DNA of 64,000 nt, from contig PBOG01000214.1 in NCBI GenBank assembly GCA_002724245.1, forward strand, positions 29,885 to 93,884, given 5' to 3'. Source of the stretch: Planctomycetaceae bacterium. GTDB lineage: Bacteria; Planctomycetota; Planctomycetia; Pirellulales; Pirellulaceae. The position numbers and the translations under genes were made by a program. This document shows positions 37,153 through 45,514 of this stretch, piece after piece. The notes under the pieces were generated by a model that worked only from the letters and a program-made list of their open reading frames with translations, had not been told where the DNA came from and ran no database searches. Each line of letters opens with the position of its first letter. Within the stretch, counting starts at the first letter, position 1.

Positions 37153-37166
37153 AGGAACGGGTTCCT
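37153..37166. promoter_or_regulatory. Palindrome overlapping the leader of the DapA-family gene
   Basis: AGGAAC-GG-GTTCCT is a perfect six-pair dyad ending 12 bases before the start codon. Its AAGGA part is the only ribosome-binding-like sequence upstream, so a hairpin would hide it. It could be an operator or RNA control element. Confidence 0.25.
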
Positions 37167-37178
37167 CCCGCAGAATAC

Positions 37179-38066
37179 ATGAGACATCCCATTTCAGGAA
37201 TTATTCCCCCGCTGGTCACCCCTTTCCGCTCCGATGGAACTATCGATGAACATGCCTTACGTTCGGAAACTGCTTATCTCGTCGAGACCGCCAAGGTGCA
37301 CGGGCTGGCGGTCTGCGGAAGTACGGGGGAAGGTCACACCTTGTCGACGAGCGAAACACGTCTGATCACAAAAATCGTAACGGACGAAACCTCGGGACAA
37401 GTGCCAATCATCACCGGCATCATCGCTAACAGCACAGAGACGGTGATCGAACGTGGAAAAAGTGTAGAGGATCTCGGTGTGCAAGCACTTCAGGTGACAC
37501 CACCCCATTACCTGTTTCGACCTGATGACGATGCGATGGAGCAACATTTCGCTCGTATCGCGAAAGCCACACAAACACCTGTCATGATCTATAACGTGGT
37601 ACCTTGGGCCTATCTGTCACCAGACCTGCTGGTTCGCATCCTCAACCAGGTCGAAGGCGTCATCGGTGTCAAGCAAAGTGCGGGTGACTTGAAGTTGCTA
37701 GCCGATCTCATCACCAGAGCAGGCCCTGACGCGCGCATCATGACCGCCGTGGACGCTCTGTTGTTTCCATCGTTTTCACTGGGTGCCGTGGGTGCAATTG
37801 CCGCGATCCTGACCGCAGTTCCTCAACTATGCGTCGCGTTGTGGGATGCGGTAAATGCGCATGAAATTGAGCGAGCGAAAGAACTACACGAGCACCTGCT
37901 ACCAATCTGGGACGCGATTTTTGACGACAATTTGCCCGCCAATGTCCGTTATTGCATGGAATTGCAGGGACGCGAGGGTGGCGTCCCACGCGCTCCGATG
38001 CCTGCTACGGGAGTTCATCAACAGCAGCCCATTCGGGAAGCTCTTGCTGCAGCAGGAGTCATCTGA
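37179..38066 (+). CDS. DapA/NanA family aldolase (dihydrodipicolinate synthase-like)
   Basis: The 295-residue protein is a regular class I aldolase of the DHDPS family: GIIPPLVTPFRSDGTID at the N-terminus, the substrate loop CGSTGEGHTLS, catalytic Tyr in MIYNVVPWAYLS and Schiff-base Lys in GVIGVKQSAGDL. The loop YNVVPWA differs from the YNVPxR of true DapA, which points to another 2-keto acid substrate, for example a keto-deoxy sugar acid. It lies alone between the ankyrin fusion and the zinc-ribbon protein gene. The start ATG 37179 follows a palindromic leader. Confidence 0.9.
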   Translation: MRHPISGIIPPLVTPFRSDGTIDEHALRSETAYLVETAKVHGLAVCGSTGEGHTLSTSETRLITKIVTDETSGQVPIITGIIANSTETVIERGKSVEDLGVQALQVTPPHYLFRPDDDAMEQHFARIAKATQTPVMIYNVVPWAYLSPDLLVRILNQVEGVIGVKQSAGDLKLLADLITRAGPDARIMTAVDALLFPSFSLGAVGAIAAILTAVPQLCVALWDAVNAHEIERAKELHEHLLPIWDAIFDDNLPANVRYCMELQGREGGVPRAPMPATGVHQQQPIREALAAAGVI

Positions 38067-38188
38067 AGCATCATTTCGACAGCGGCTCTGTCCAGCTCAG
38101 CCCCCGTGGCGCCAAGTACCCGCAGTGACTCGTACAATAGACTATAGGCTGTCCGCTGATTCGCAACGCGATAGGATCTTTCCGCGCT

Positions 38189-38737
38189 ATGCCCCCGCCA
38201 GACACGGACCCAAAACCGCAACCGATCTACCGAGAAGTAACGTCTCTCGGGCTTTGGGGAGAAACGCTGGCGACTGCCTCCCCCTCGTTGAAGAGCAATT
38301 GCCCCGCCTGCCACGCCGCCGCCGTGTACTTCGAGACTGTCTCGCTCTCCCACACGATTCGCTTTCTGGTGTTTCCGGTATGGACGTTCCGTAAGACGCT
38401 GGCCACATGCAGCGAATGCCAGGTGCGTTCTCGAGTGTCGGTTGAAAACGTACAACAACTGTCTACGTTCTCGGCAGATCGTATTGCAGAGACACTCGTT
38501 CCTGAACGCCATCAACCGTGGACCGGACAAAGCACGGTATGGGCATTGGCCGCCGTCAGCTTCTGCTGGTTTCCAATAATCGGCCTGATTATGTGCATAC
38601 TCGCATGGCGGAACACAAAACAGGTGCAAGGGGGACTGGGTATTCTTTTGATCGTCGCCTCGGGCATTGTTGCGTCCCTCTTCACCGCACCCATACTCGT
38701 TGGGCTTACCGTGTGGGGGATCGGTGCAATCATGTGA
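38189..38737 (+). CDS. Zinc-ribbon membrane protein of unknown function
   Basis: The 182-residue protein has two CxxC pairs (NCPACHA near 37 and TCSECQV near 73), which form a likely zinc ribbon, followed by two C-terminal hydrophobic segments (about 120-138 and 150-175). No named family is recognised. The cysteine pairs suggest a cytoplasmic metal-binding head. It lies 80 bases before the GT-C-like membrane protein gene and may belong to the same transcript. Confidence 0.65.
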   Translation: MPPPDTDPKPQPIYREVTSLGLWGETLATASPSLKSNCPACHAAAVYFETVSLSHTIRFLVFPVWTFRKTLATCSECQVRSRVSVENVQQLSTFSADRIAETLVPERHQPWTGQSTVWALAAVSFCWFPIIGLIMCILAWRNTKQVQGGLGILLIVASGIVASLFTAPILVGLTVWGIGAIM

Positions 38738-38817
38738 TTCGCAGCCACTCTGTTTATCGCGATTTGATTTTTCTTTCCAGGATCAGTTTTTTCATCATTG
38801 TCGCACAACGAAGTGTC

Positions 38818-40713
38818 ATGTCGCCCATTGACGTTCCCACCCCATCAGATCGCCACTCCTGGCTGCAACGGACAGCCAAGCAAATCCAACAACCGTTATT
38901 CTATTGGGCGATCTGCGCCGCTTTCCTGGCCAGCAGTGTGCAACGCGGCCCTGACTTTATGCAGTACCTGGACTGGTCGCGGGCAGCTGTACACGGGGAT
39001 ATTTTCTTGCTCGATTCTTTTGTGGAATCACCGCAGGGTGTCCCCTTGTCACAATGGTGCGCCGGACCCGGACTGGCAAGTGCAACAGCTGTTGCCCTGT
39101 GCGAAACGTTTGGACCGCTGGGGTTCGTTGCAAAACACGGCGTATTTGTGACTGCGGCGTTTTTTTCAATGGTCTTCTGGTGGAGTTTCACAAAACTGCT
39201 CGCCACGCTAACCGGTGGACAACGAAGCACAGTTCTCTATGGGCTCTGTGCCGGGTTTCTCGGCACACACCTCGGATACTATTCGATTACCAGCGGTTCG
39301 GAGCTCTTGGCGCTAGCACCCGTATCAGTACTGGCAGTCGAATTAGTTCAACCAATGTATCGGCGGGCCAATAGCGTCATCCTGGTTGGGTGTTGCACTG
39401 CAATTCTGATTATGATTCGCCCCTATCTAGTTCTCTATGCGCTGCCCACCCTGACGATGACCGCAGTTCGGTTGCTGCAGGAACCACGCATCCTCCTGCG
39501 CATCTCTTATTTGTTTTTGTTGGCCAGTCCACTTGTCGCCAGTTGTTTTCAAGTCGGACAGGTTAATTCCTGGATGACGGGAGAATGGACACAGTCGCCG
39601 TACGTCTTTGGCAATCATGACTTCCACAGCTTCGACTTCACCTCACCCGAGATTATGGCTGTCCTCTTTCACCCACTACATGGATGGCTCATTTATCACC
39701 CCCTGTACGCGTTAGGATTTGTCGCTGCCTCCGTCCTGGTAATGACGGCTACAGACCGTCGCGAGCGTCTACTCTGGGCAACATCCCTGCTGCTCGTCGG
39801 AATCCATCTCCTGATCCAATCGGCCTGGTATTGTTGGTGGCTGGCAGCGGATTGGTCCTTTGGCATGCGCGGCATGACACCGGCCGCAATACCAGCTATC
39901 GCTGCGATTGCTCGACTTTACACTCAGATTTCGCAGCGTCATACAAGCCATTCGTGCCAACCGAAGTCGCTGACAATCATTCGCACAATCACCGTGCTTT
40001 GCTGCCTGTGGTCGTGGCTTCTGATGATTCAGGGAATCACTGCCTTTCATTCCTACACCGCCCTGATGGAAGCGCAATGGTCAAGCCTGCAAATGAACGC
40101 CACGTCAGGTGGCACGCTACTGGGGCCCTATGTAGATCCATACAATCGGATCATTAGCCTTAGCTTCGCGGGCCTGTTCGCATTCCTTTCATTGGGCAAG
40201 CACGCCCTCGCCACTTCGCCCGAAAACGAGCCCGCTCAACGTAACATGCGGGTGTCTGGTCAGCCCTTTACTAACCTCTTGCTGGCGACCTTCGTCCTCG
40301 ATTATCTCGTCTGGGGATGGCTCGCCAATACCTGGGGACTCGTCCAGTACGCCACACTTGTCGGTGCATTGGCGCTACTTGTTTTGACCACCGGGCGCTG
40401 GCAAGTCGAACGATTTCAACAAGCGATGCCAGCTGTTGCAAGCGCAGCTACCGCATTGGTATTCACGCTGATGCTCGTCTGGTTTGTTCGCGTTGCGTTT
40501 CCTACGGAGGCTTATCTTGCTTCCGGATCTGTAGCACCCCGATCCTTTCGGTGGAAAACTGATTTCTACGTACCTGCGGCTCAAGGCCATTACGAAGAAC
40601 TGCTATTACTTGCTTCCCGTGAATCCAAGAAACAGAAGTTACGTCAGTTTCTCGCACCCTACGGACCCAAGGCAGATGGCCGCCTCTTGAGCCCCAGCAC
40701 ATCAACGCCGTGA
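38818..40713 (+). CDS. Polytopic membrane protein, possible GT-C-type glycosyltransferase
   Basis: The 631-residue protein has at least ten hydrophobic segments, beginning with PLFYWAICAAFLASS. After the first it carries an extracytoplasmic loop rich in acidic residues (GPDFMQYLDWSRAAVHGDIFLLDSF), and later WYCWWLAADWSFGMRGMTPAAIPAIAAI. The latter resembles the W-x-x-x-x-SFGxR block found in GT-C-like membrane glycosyltransferases of planctomycetes. ATG 38818 is chosen; the track ORF starts 100 codons earlier, overlapping another gene. The SGNH hydrolase gene follows after 116 bases, which fits a role in surface glycan synthesis or modification, but this is inference. Confidence 0.65.
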   Translation: MSPIDVPTPSDRHSWLQRTAKQIQQPLFYWAICAAFLASSVQRGPDFMQYLDWSRAAVHGDIFLLDSFVESPQGVPLSQWCAGPGLASATAVALCETFGPLGFVAKHGVFVTAAFFSMVFWWSFTKLLATLTGGQRSTVLYGLCAGFLGTHLGYYSITSGSELLALAPVSVLAVELVQPMYRRANSVILVGCCTAILIMIRPYLVLYALPTLTMTAVRLLQEPRILLRISYLFLLASPLVASCFQVGQVNSWMTGEWTQSPYVFGNHDFHSFDFTSPEIMAVLFHPLHGWLIYHPLYALGFVAASVLVMTATDRRERLLWATSLLLVGIHLLIQSAWYCWWLAADWSFGMRGMTPAAIPAIAAIARLYTQISQRHTSHSCQPKSLTIIRTITVLCCLWSWLLMIQGITAFHSYTALMEAQWSSLQMNATSGGTLLGPYVDPYNRIISLSFAGLFAFLSLGKHALATSPENEPAQRNMRVSGQPFTNLLLATFVLDYLVWGWLANTWGLVQYATLVGALALLVLTTGRWQVERFQQAMPAVASAATALVFTLMLVWFVRVAFPTEAYLASGSVAPRSFRWKTDFYVPAAQGHYEELLLLASRESKKQKLRQFLAPYGPKADGRLLSPSTSTP

Positions 40714-40829
40714 CCGTCTGACCGCCAACCTGCGAGCATATCCAGATCTGAATTCAATCACCCGAAGCACAAGCAACGGGGAACTGCAGTCACTCGCAAC
40801 AGAGGCATTCGGAACGACAAGGACACGAC

Positions 40830-41978
40830 ATGTCAGAGCCAGAGCCCCTGCGTCCTGCGCGTCGACCGCGCATCCCGCTAACGCGAAAACTCCTTTATTC
40901 ATGTTTGATTACGGGAAGTCTATGTTTGTCACTGGAATACTTATTGCGTTGGATCATCGACGATAATCCAACGGAAGCAACTGCTGAATCGTTGCACACG
41001 GAATACGACCCACAGATAGGCTGGGTCAATAAGGCCGATTTTTTCGCAGCGGATTTATACGGCGCGGGCAAACACTTGCAAACCAATTCCCAACGCTTGC
41101 GCGCCGCGGACAACTACTCTCCGCATCCTCCGTCCAACAAAATACGCCTGATTTGTTCCGGCGATTCCTTCACACTGGGATACGGCGTCGGCAATCAACA
41201 CACCTGGTGTGCACAGCTTGAAACGCTCGATCCAGGAATTCAAACCGTAAACATGGGCCAGGGTGGTTATGGTATCGACCAAGCGTACCTCTGGTACCAG
41301 ACAATGAAGAGTCAACTCCGGCACCACGTGCATGTGTTTTCTTTCATCTCTATAGATTTTATGCGTGCGACGAAAACAGAGTTCCTCGGATATGGTAAAC
41401 CTCTCTTGCGTGTCAATGACAACCGGTTGCAGGTCACCAATACTCCTGTTCCAGACCAAAACACCGCCTTGAGGAAATGGATGGATCGTTCCGGTACATT
41501 CCGTTTATTGCGCAACTTTCGTTCCAGGATGCCGGCCCGAGAAGAATCCAGCCAACATGCCGAGGAATTGGCCGTCTATCTCTTCAACCAATTGCACACG
41601 GAACATCACGCAAGAAATCGAACACTCGTGCTGGTACACCTTCCGCTGCGTGACGACTACTTTAGAGGCGCCGACTCGTGGCGTCGTTTTCTGAAAACTC
41701 AAGCAAGAAAACACAAGTGGATCTACATCGATTTGCTGGCGGGATTTCAAGAACTTGCGTTACCAGAGATCGAGTCGATGTATTTAGGGCATGACCTGCC
41801 CTTTGCGGGCGCGGCTGGACACTACAACGAAAAAGGCAATCGCTTCGTAGCTGAGTTACTGCTTCCTGAACTCTTGAACATCCCTATGATTCGGGAACAG
41901 TACCGCGGGTTAACTGCGGCATCAGCAGGATCACCCAGCGCACCTTCACCTGCTCCCGGCGATACTTCTGGACCTTGA
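40830..41978 (+). CDS. Membrane-anchored SGNH/GDSL-type hydrolase
   Basis: The 382-residue protein has one N-terminal membrane segment (KLLYSCLITGSLCLSLEYLL) and an SGNH hydrolase domain: block I with the nucleophile is LICSGDSFTLGYGV, block II NMGQGGYGIDQAY, and the C-terminal block GHYNEKGNRFVAELL supplies the His. Such proteins acylate or deacylate surface polysaccharides. The Pro/Ala/Ser-rich tail after residue 360 looks unstructured. It follows the GT-C-like gene and probably belongs to that unit. Confidence 0.85.
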   Translation: MSEPEPLRPARRPRIPLTRKLLYSCLITGSLCLSLEYLLRWIIDDNPTEATAESLHTEYDPQIGWVNKADFFAADLYGAGKHLQTNSQRLRAADNYSPHPPSNKIRLICSGDSFTLGYGVGNQHTWCAQLETLDPGIQTVNMGQGGYGIDQAYLWYQTMKSQLRHHVHVFSFISIDFMRATKTEFLGYGKPLLRVNDNRLQVTNTPVPDQNTALRKWMDRSGTFRLLRNFRSRMPAREESSQHAEELAVYLFNQLHTEHHARNRTLVLVHLPLRDDYFRGADSWRRFLKTQARKHKWIYIDLLAGFQELALPEIESMYLGHDLPFAGAAGHYNEKGNRFVAELLLPELLNIPMIREQYRGLTAASAGSPSAPSPAPGDTSGP

Positions 41979-42218
41979 GATTGCACCGGAAACGGAAGCA
42001 GCACAGGTTATGACAGCCGCTACTGCATCAAAGCGTACTCGGCGGACAATCCGTGTCCATGATCAATGTAACCGTCCGCACACACGGAAAGCACTTCCCG
42101 CGATTACAATGCCCCCGCTGCCATGGGGCATCAACGCTGCTATTTCCATGTACTGGCGTGGACGTCCATTTGGATTGATGACAAATCAGCGAGATCACCG
42201 TTTCAGAATGCAAAGCAG

Positions 42219-43316
42219 ATGAGAACGCGCATCAAATACTGGTTCTTCTGCCCTTGCTGTGACCGCCGCATTAGCGCCCCCAGCAAGGTGTTCGGAAAAA
42301 TCGCTAAATGTCCCGCTTGCCGGAAAAAGATCCAATTGCCAGCCAGTCATCCAGCCCAAACTGAGGTTGCGCAGCGCACAAGTACACGGCGTCGCCACAT
42401 CAACTCTCCACAACGCAAGCCTCCAGTGCTTGTCGGTCGTTCGCGATCAAACCAACCCACGGCCCCTGAACCACGCAAGCAAACCAAACTGCGATTTGGA
42501 TCATCATCCCAATCTACGGGCCGTGTCACTGCATCTCGCTTGCGCGTAAAGGGTGAAATTGAGCTACTAGCGGTGGCCGTTTTCCTGGCCACGCTCCTGT
42601 CGATCGGTACGTTAGGTCTGATGCTCGTGTTATTGGTCATTGCGGTCATCCGCATCAAGATGACGGAACGTCGTGAGAGACAGATGTCGACTCCCATTGA
42701 CGCCACGAATTTTCCAGAAATCCACCAACTGTCGGTTGAAGCGGCCAAACGGCTCGAAATGCACTTACCACCGATCTACTTGATGGAAGTGGACGCAATC
42801 AACGCGCACGCACTTGGTTTCATGAGTGAGGGCAGCGTGGTTCTCTACCGAGGACTCGTCAATCGCATGACATCTGCAGAATTACAATTTATTATTGGAC
42901 ACGAGCTGGCACATATTAAATGCGGTCACACGAGTTGGTTAGCGCTCACACATTCGACCAGCAGTGCGATGGCGGGGCGCAGCCTGTACCTGATCTTTCA
43001 CTTGCTGTTTCGGGCCTGGAGCCGCAGGTGCGAGTTCACTTGCGATCGCGGTGGCTTGCTGGCGTGCGCCAATCCACAAGTTGCCGCCCGGACACTTGCC
43101 AGACTCGAGGTTCCTGATCCTGTTCAAGCTGAGTCATTTGTCGAACAAGTCTCTAGATCACCTGCTGCTGCCAGATCGCTCGAAGACCTGGCAGCAACAC
43201 ATCCGCGAACTGGAAAACGAATTCGAGCGGTACTCGAATTCAGCCGTACGCAGACTTACTGTGAACTCATCACCACTGGATTTGCGCAATCCTCAGGACA
43301 AACTGAAACACCATAA
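42219..43316 (+). CDS. M48 family zinc metallopeptidase with N-terminal zinc ribbon
   Basis: The 365-residue protein begins with a zinc-ribbon-like part (FFCPCCDRRI and KCPACRKKI), then a membrane segment (about 115-140, LLAVAVFLATLLSIGTLGLMLVLLVIAVI), and an M48/HtpX-type peptidase domain with the metal site FIIGHELAHIKCGH and the third ligand region RCEFTCDRGGLLAC. A second hydrophobic stretch follows the HExxH motif. It resembles HtpX-like proteases that clear membrane proteins. ATG 42219 is chosen; the track start adds unrelated residues. The gene converges with the repeat-protein gene at 43370. Confidence 0.88.
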   Translation: MRTRIKYWFFCPCCDRRISAPSKVFGKIAKCPACRKKIQLPASHPAQTEVAQRTSTRRRHINSPQRKPPVLVGRSRSNQPTAPEPRKQTKLRFGSSSQSTGRVTASRLRVKGEIELLAVAVFLATLLSIGTLGLMLVLLVIAVIRIKMTERRERQMSTPIDATNFPEIHQLSVEAAKRLEMHLPPIYLMEVDAINAHALGFMSEGSVVLYRGLVNRMTSAELQFIIGHELAHIKCGHTSWLALTHSTSSAMAGRSLYLIFHLLFRAWSRRCEFTCDRGGLLACANPQVAARTLARLEVPDPVQAESFVEQVSRSPAAARSLEDLAATHPRTGKRIRAVLEFSRTQTYCELITTGFAQSSGQTETP

Positions 43317-43369
43317 GTGCGGTACCGATTCTGGCAACGGAATGAAAACCATCGCCAATGCGGGAACGA

Positions 43370-43846
43370 TCACTTGCGTCGATCACTTCGTCCCACAATT
43401 TTCCCGGAACGGTCGTAAAATGTGGTACGGCTGCCAGAGGTGCGACTACTGCCTGTACGACGGCCGCTGCGGTCGTAATACGACGTCCGCTTACCCTGGA
43501 CACGACTATAGCCTGTAGTGCGTCCGGTACGGTCATAATACGACGTCCGCTTCCCCGAAGTTCTGCTACGTTCCTGCGTCCGGCCATTACGGTCGACGAA
43601 TGTCGTCCGCCGTTGATTGCCGCGTCGAACTCCGCTGACGCGACCACTTCGGTCGTAGTAAGTCGTCCGATTTCCGATGCTCCGGCTACTGCCGACCCGC
43701 TTGCCGGTCCGGTCGTAATAATTCACCCTCCCGGATCGCGCGCCGGCCGCAGTCCGCCTGACGAACGGGTTCGGATCAGCGGCCACTGCTGTCGATAACA
43801 CTCCCCACACCACAAACAGGCTAACGGTTGTCATCACACGTTTCAT
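43370..43846 (-). CDS. Secreted basic tandem-repeat protein (YYDRSGR repeats)
   Basis: The 158-residue protein has a signal peptide (VSLFVVWGVLSTAVAA) and then six imperfect repeats of 19-20 residues with the core [FY]YDR[ST]GR..G.SR..G.R.T, for example TSYYDRTGRTTGYSRVQGKR. The repeats are strongly basic and suggest a short beta-hairpin unit like that of YD-repeat/RHS strands. No catalytic domain is visible. AAGGAA lies seven bases before ATG 43846. The upstream ORF at 43843-44094 overlaps its start (ATGA), so the two may be translated together. The function is unknown. Confidence 0.8.
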   Translation of the reverse strand: MKRVMTTVSLFVVWGVLSTAVAADPNPFVRRTAAGARSGRVNYYDRTGKRVGSSRSIGNRTTYYDRSGRVSGVRRGNQRRTTFVDRNGRTQERSRTSGKRTSYYDRTGRTTGYSRVQGKRTSYYDRSGRRTGSSRTSGSRTTFYDRSGKIVGRSDRRK

Positions 43847-44094
43847 CGCTTAATTCCTTTTCGCTGGAGTAATAAATCCATCGCCATCAATAGCAAATCA
43901 CATGCCGGTAACGCGATCAGAAAATCGCTGCATCTATCAATGGCTGATATGCTGTCGCTGAACAAAACCGTCTCGTCATCCAATTGTGGCCGGATGTCAT
44001 CCAATCGATCACAGGCGAGCTTTTCGTGACCAACTAGTGACCGCACACGACAAACGAGACGACTCGCAGCCAGCTCGGCAAATGCGTGGGACAT
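43843..44094 (-). CDS. Small ORF overlapping the repeat-protein start (hypothetical)
   Basis: This 83-residue ORF begins at ATG 44094 and its TGA overlaps the ATG of the repeat-protein gene by four bases. It has a leucine-rich hydrophobic stretch (LIALPACDLLLMAMDLLL) near the end and three cysteines. No family is recognised and the ribosome binding site is weak. The overlap is the main reason to think it is real; it may equally be chance. Confidence 0.35.
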   Translation of the reverse strand: MSHAFAELAASRLVCRVRSLVGHEKLACDRLDDIRPQLDDETVLFSDSISAIDRCSDFLIALPACDLLLMAMDLLLQRKGIKR

Positions 44095-44198
44095 TATTTG
44101 ACCGCGTCTCGATCAGTATCCTGCTGAGAGACAGGTACACCGGTCACGGTCTCCGGCCGTAGAGAACCTCACTGCCCCGGTCGAAAACACCCACAGGA

Positions 44199-45173
44199 TC
44201 AGGGCATCTTGATCTGAGCCAGATAAATACTGGCCTTGCCTTCGTGTGATGAGTAGTAGCTCATCCACAGCAACCCATCATGCCAAACCATACCGGGGTA
44301 ACTATTGTCACCACCACTGGGCAATGTCAGCACGGGTTGGTACGCGTCACGGGCCATCCGCGCCAAAACCGTAACGCGTTTTTTTCCGTACTGCCGGGCA
44401 GCCGCCCAAAGTTGTCCGTTCGGCAAACGAATGAAATTGGGGCCACCAACATTTTCCCCGATCTTCGTCCACGACCATTCTTTGTACGGCGGTCGACTCG
44501 TACCAATCCAATGCGGTCGAGTCAACGCAATCAACTCACCATCTGGCATAAATCTCAATGTCGTTTCACTGGCATTCCAGGTATTGTTCGGAAGTCGAAA
44601 CTCGGTGATCCACTCCCAATCAAGCCCATCGCTACTTCGATAAAGCATTCCTCGACGAGGGTCACTCCCTTCTCCCAGTTTACTGACACTCCAGGCCTGG
44701 CCTTTGTGCCAAGTCACGCGCCATAACCAGTGGTCTTCCGCTAGTAGCTTAGCTGGCTCTGTCCATTGCCGACCATCCTTGGAAAAAGAAACTCGCGGGG
44801 ATCGCGTACCATACTTGCTGGTATCGTAGATACTCCCTCCCATTATGAGCATCAATCGTCCATCAGGCATTACAGACAATTTGGGATCACGCAAATCAAC
44901 TCCGCGCTGACTAATTAGCGCTGCCGAATCCCAGTTCTCCCCATCTGCCGAGACAATGACTCTGACTTTCCCATTACTTTTGCCATGTTTTTCCGCTTCT
45001 CGAAACGTGACCCACCAGCAATTGTGATGGCGCGCCAGATCAGTAAACGCATTGTGTTTCCCCGCATCCCAGATCTTCTTGACCGAGAGAAGTTGCGGAT
45101 CCGCCGCAGTCAGTTCAGGAGAGACCGTGAGCGAAAACCCGATCACAGCCAATAAAGTCAACGGTCGAAACAC
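44199..45173 (-). CDS. Secreted sialidase-like beta-propeller (exo-alpha-sialidase family)
   Basis: The 324-residue protein has an N-terminal signal (PLTLLAVIGFSLTVSPELTAA) and Asp-box repeats (VSADGENWDSA, FSKDGRQWTEP and SSDGLDWEW) typical of six-bladed sialidase/neuraminidase propellers. Arginines in FREAE and RDPKL fit the family's substrate-binding positions, but assignment as a true sialidase is not secure. The track start is TTG 45191; GTG 45173 has AGAGG nine bases upstream and gives a better signal peptide. It diverges from the DHDPS-like gene, which is notable because sialic acid lyase belongs to that family. Confidence 0.8.
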   Translation of the reverse strand: MFRPLTLLAVIGFSLTVSPELTAADPQLLSVKKIWDAGKHNAFTDLARHHNCWWVTFREAEKHGKSNGKVRVIVSADGENWDSAALISQRGVDLRDPKLSVMPDGRLMLIMGGSIYDTSKYGTRSPRVSFSKDGRQWTEPAKLLAEDHWLWRVTWHKGQAWSVSKLGEGSDPRRGMLYRSSDGLDWEWITEFRLPNNTWNASETTLRFMPDGELIALTRPHWIGTSRPPYKEWSWTKIGENVGGPNFIRLPNGQLWAAARQYGKKRVTVLARMARDAYQPVLTLPSGGDNSYPGMVWHDGLLWMSYYSSHEGKASIYLAQIKMP

Positions 45174-45514
45174 AGTTCCATACCTCTGCAAGAAACGGGA
45201 ACGTACGCGAATTCATCAAGACAAAAACTTGGGGTCTGTACCACAGATCGTACAACACCCCAGACAGCTGGTGGCATAGCTCGTAGCGGTAACGCAGCTC
45301 AAACAACAGTGTACGACAGCGAGAAACGGTTCTCCACTCGACAGTACCGAAAGCGGCACATCGCAAGACTCAAATCTGCCCCAAAACCCCAGCAACACCA
45401 CTGGCATGGGCACACCCTGATGTTACACAGTCCTGAGCCACCGTATGATAACGGTCACTTGTTGCCCACTCGAACCACCGAGCAACACCTCCGTTTTACC
45501 CCTGGAAAAGTGTC
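45174..45514. other. Divergent intergenic region
   Basis: About 340 bases between the sialidase-like and DHDPS-like genes, presumably with both promoters. No clear consensus promoter, RNA or remnant was seen. Confidence 0.4.

Noticed and set aside
43400-43790. CRISPR array, suggested by regular repeats
   Set aside because: The periodic bases are imperfect codon repeats of the YYDRSGR protein, without uniform repeats and unique spacers.
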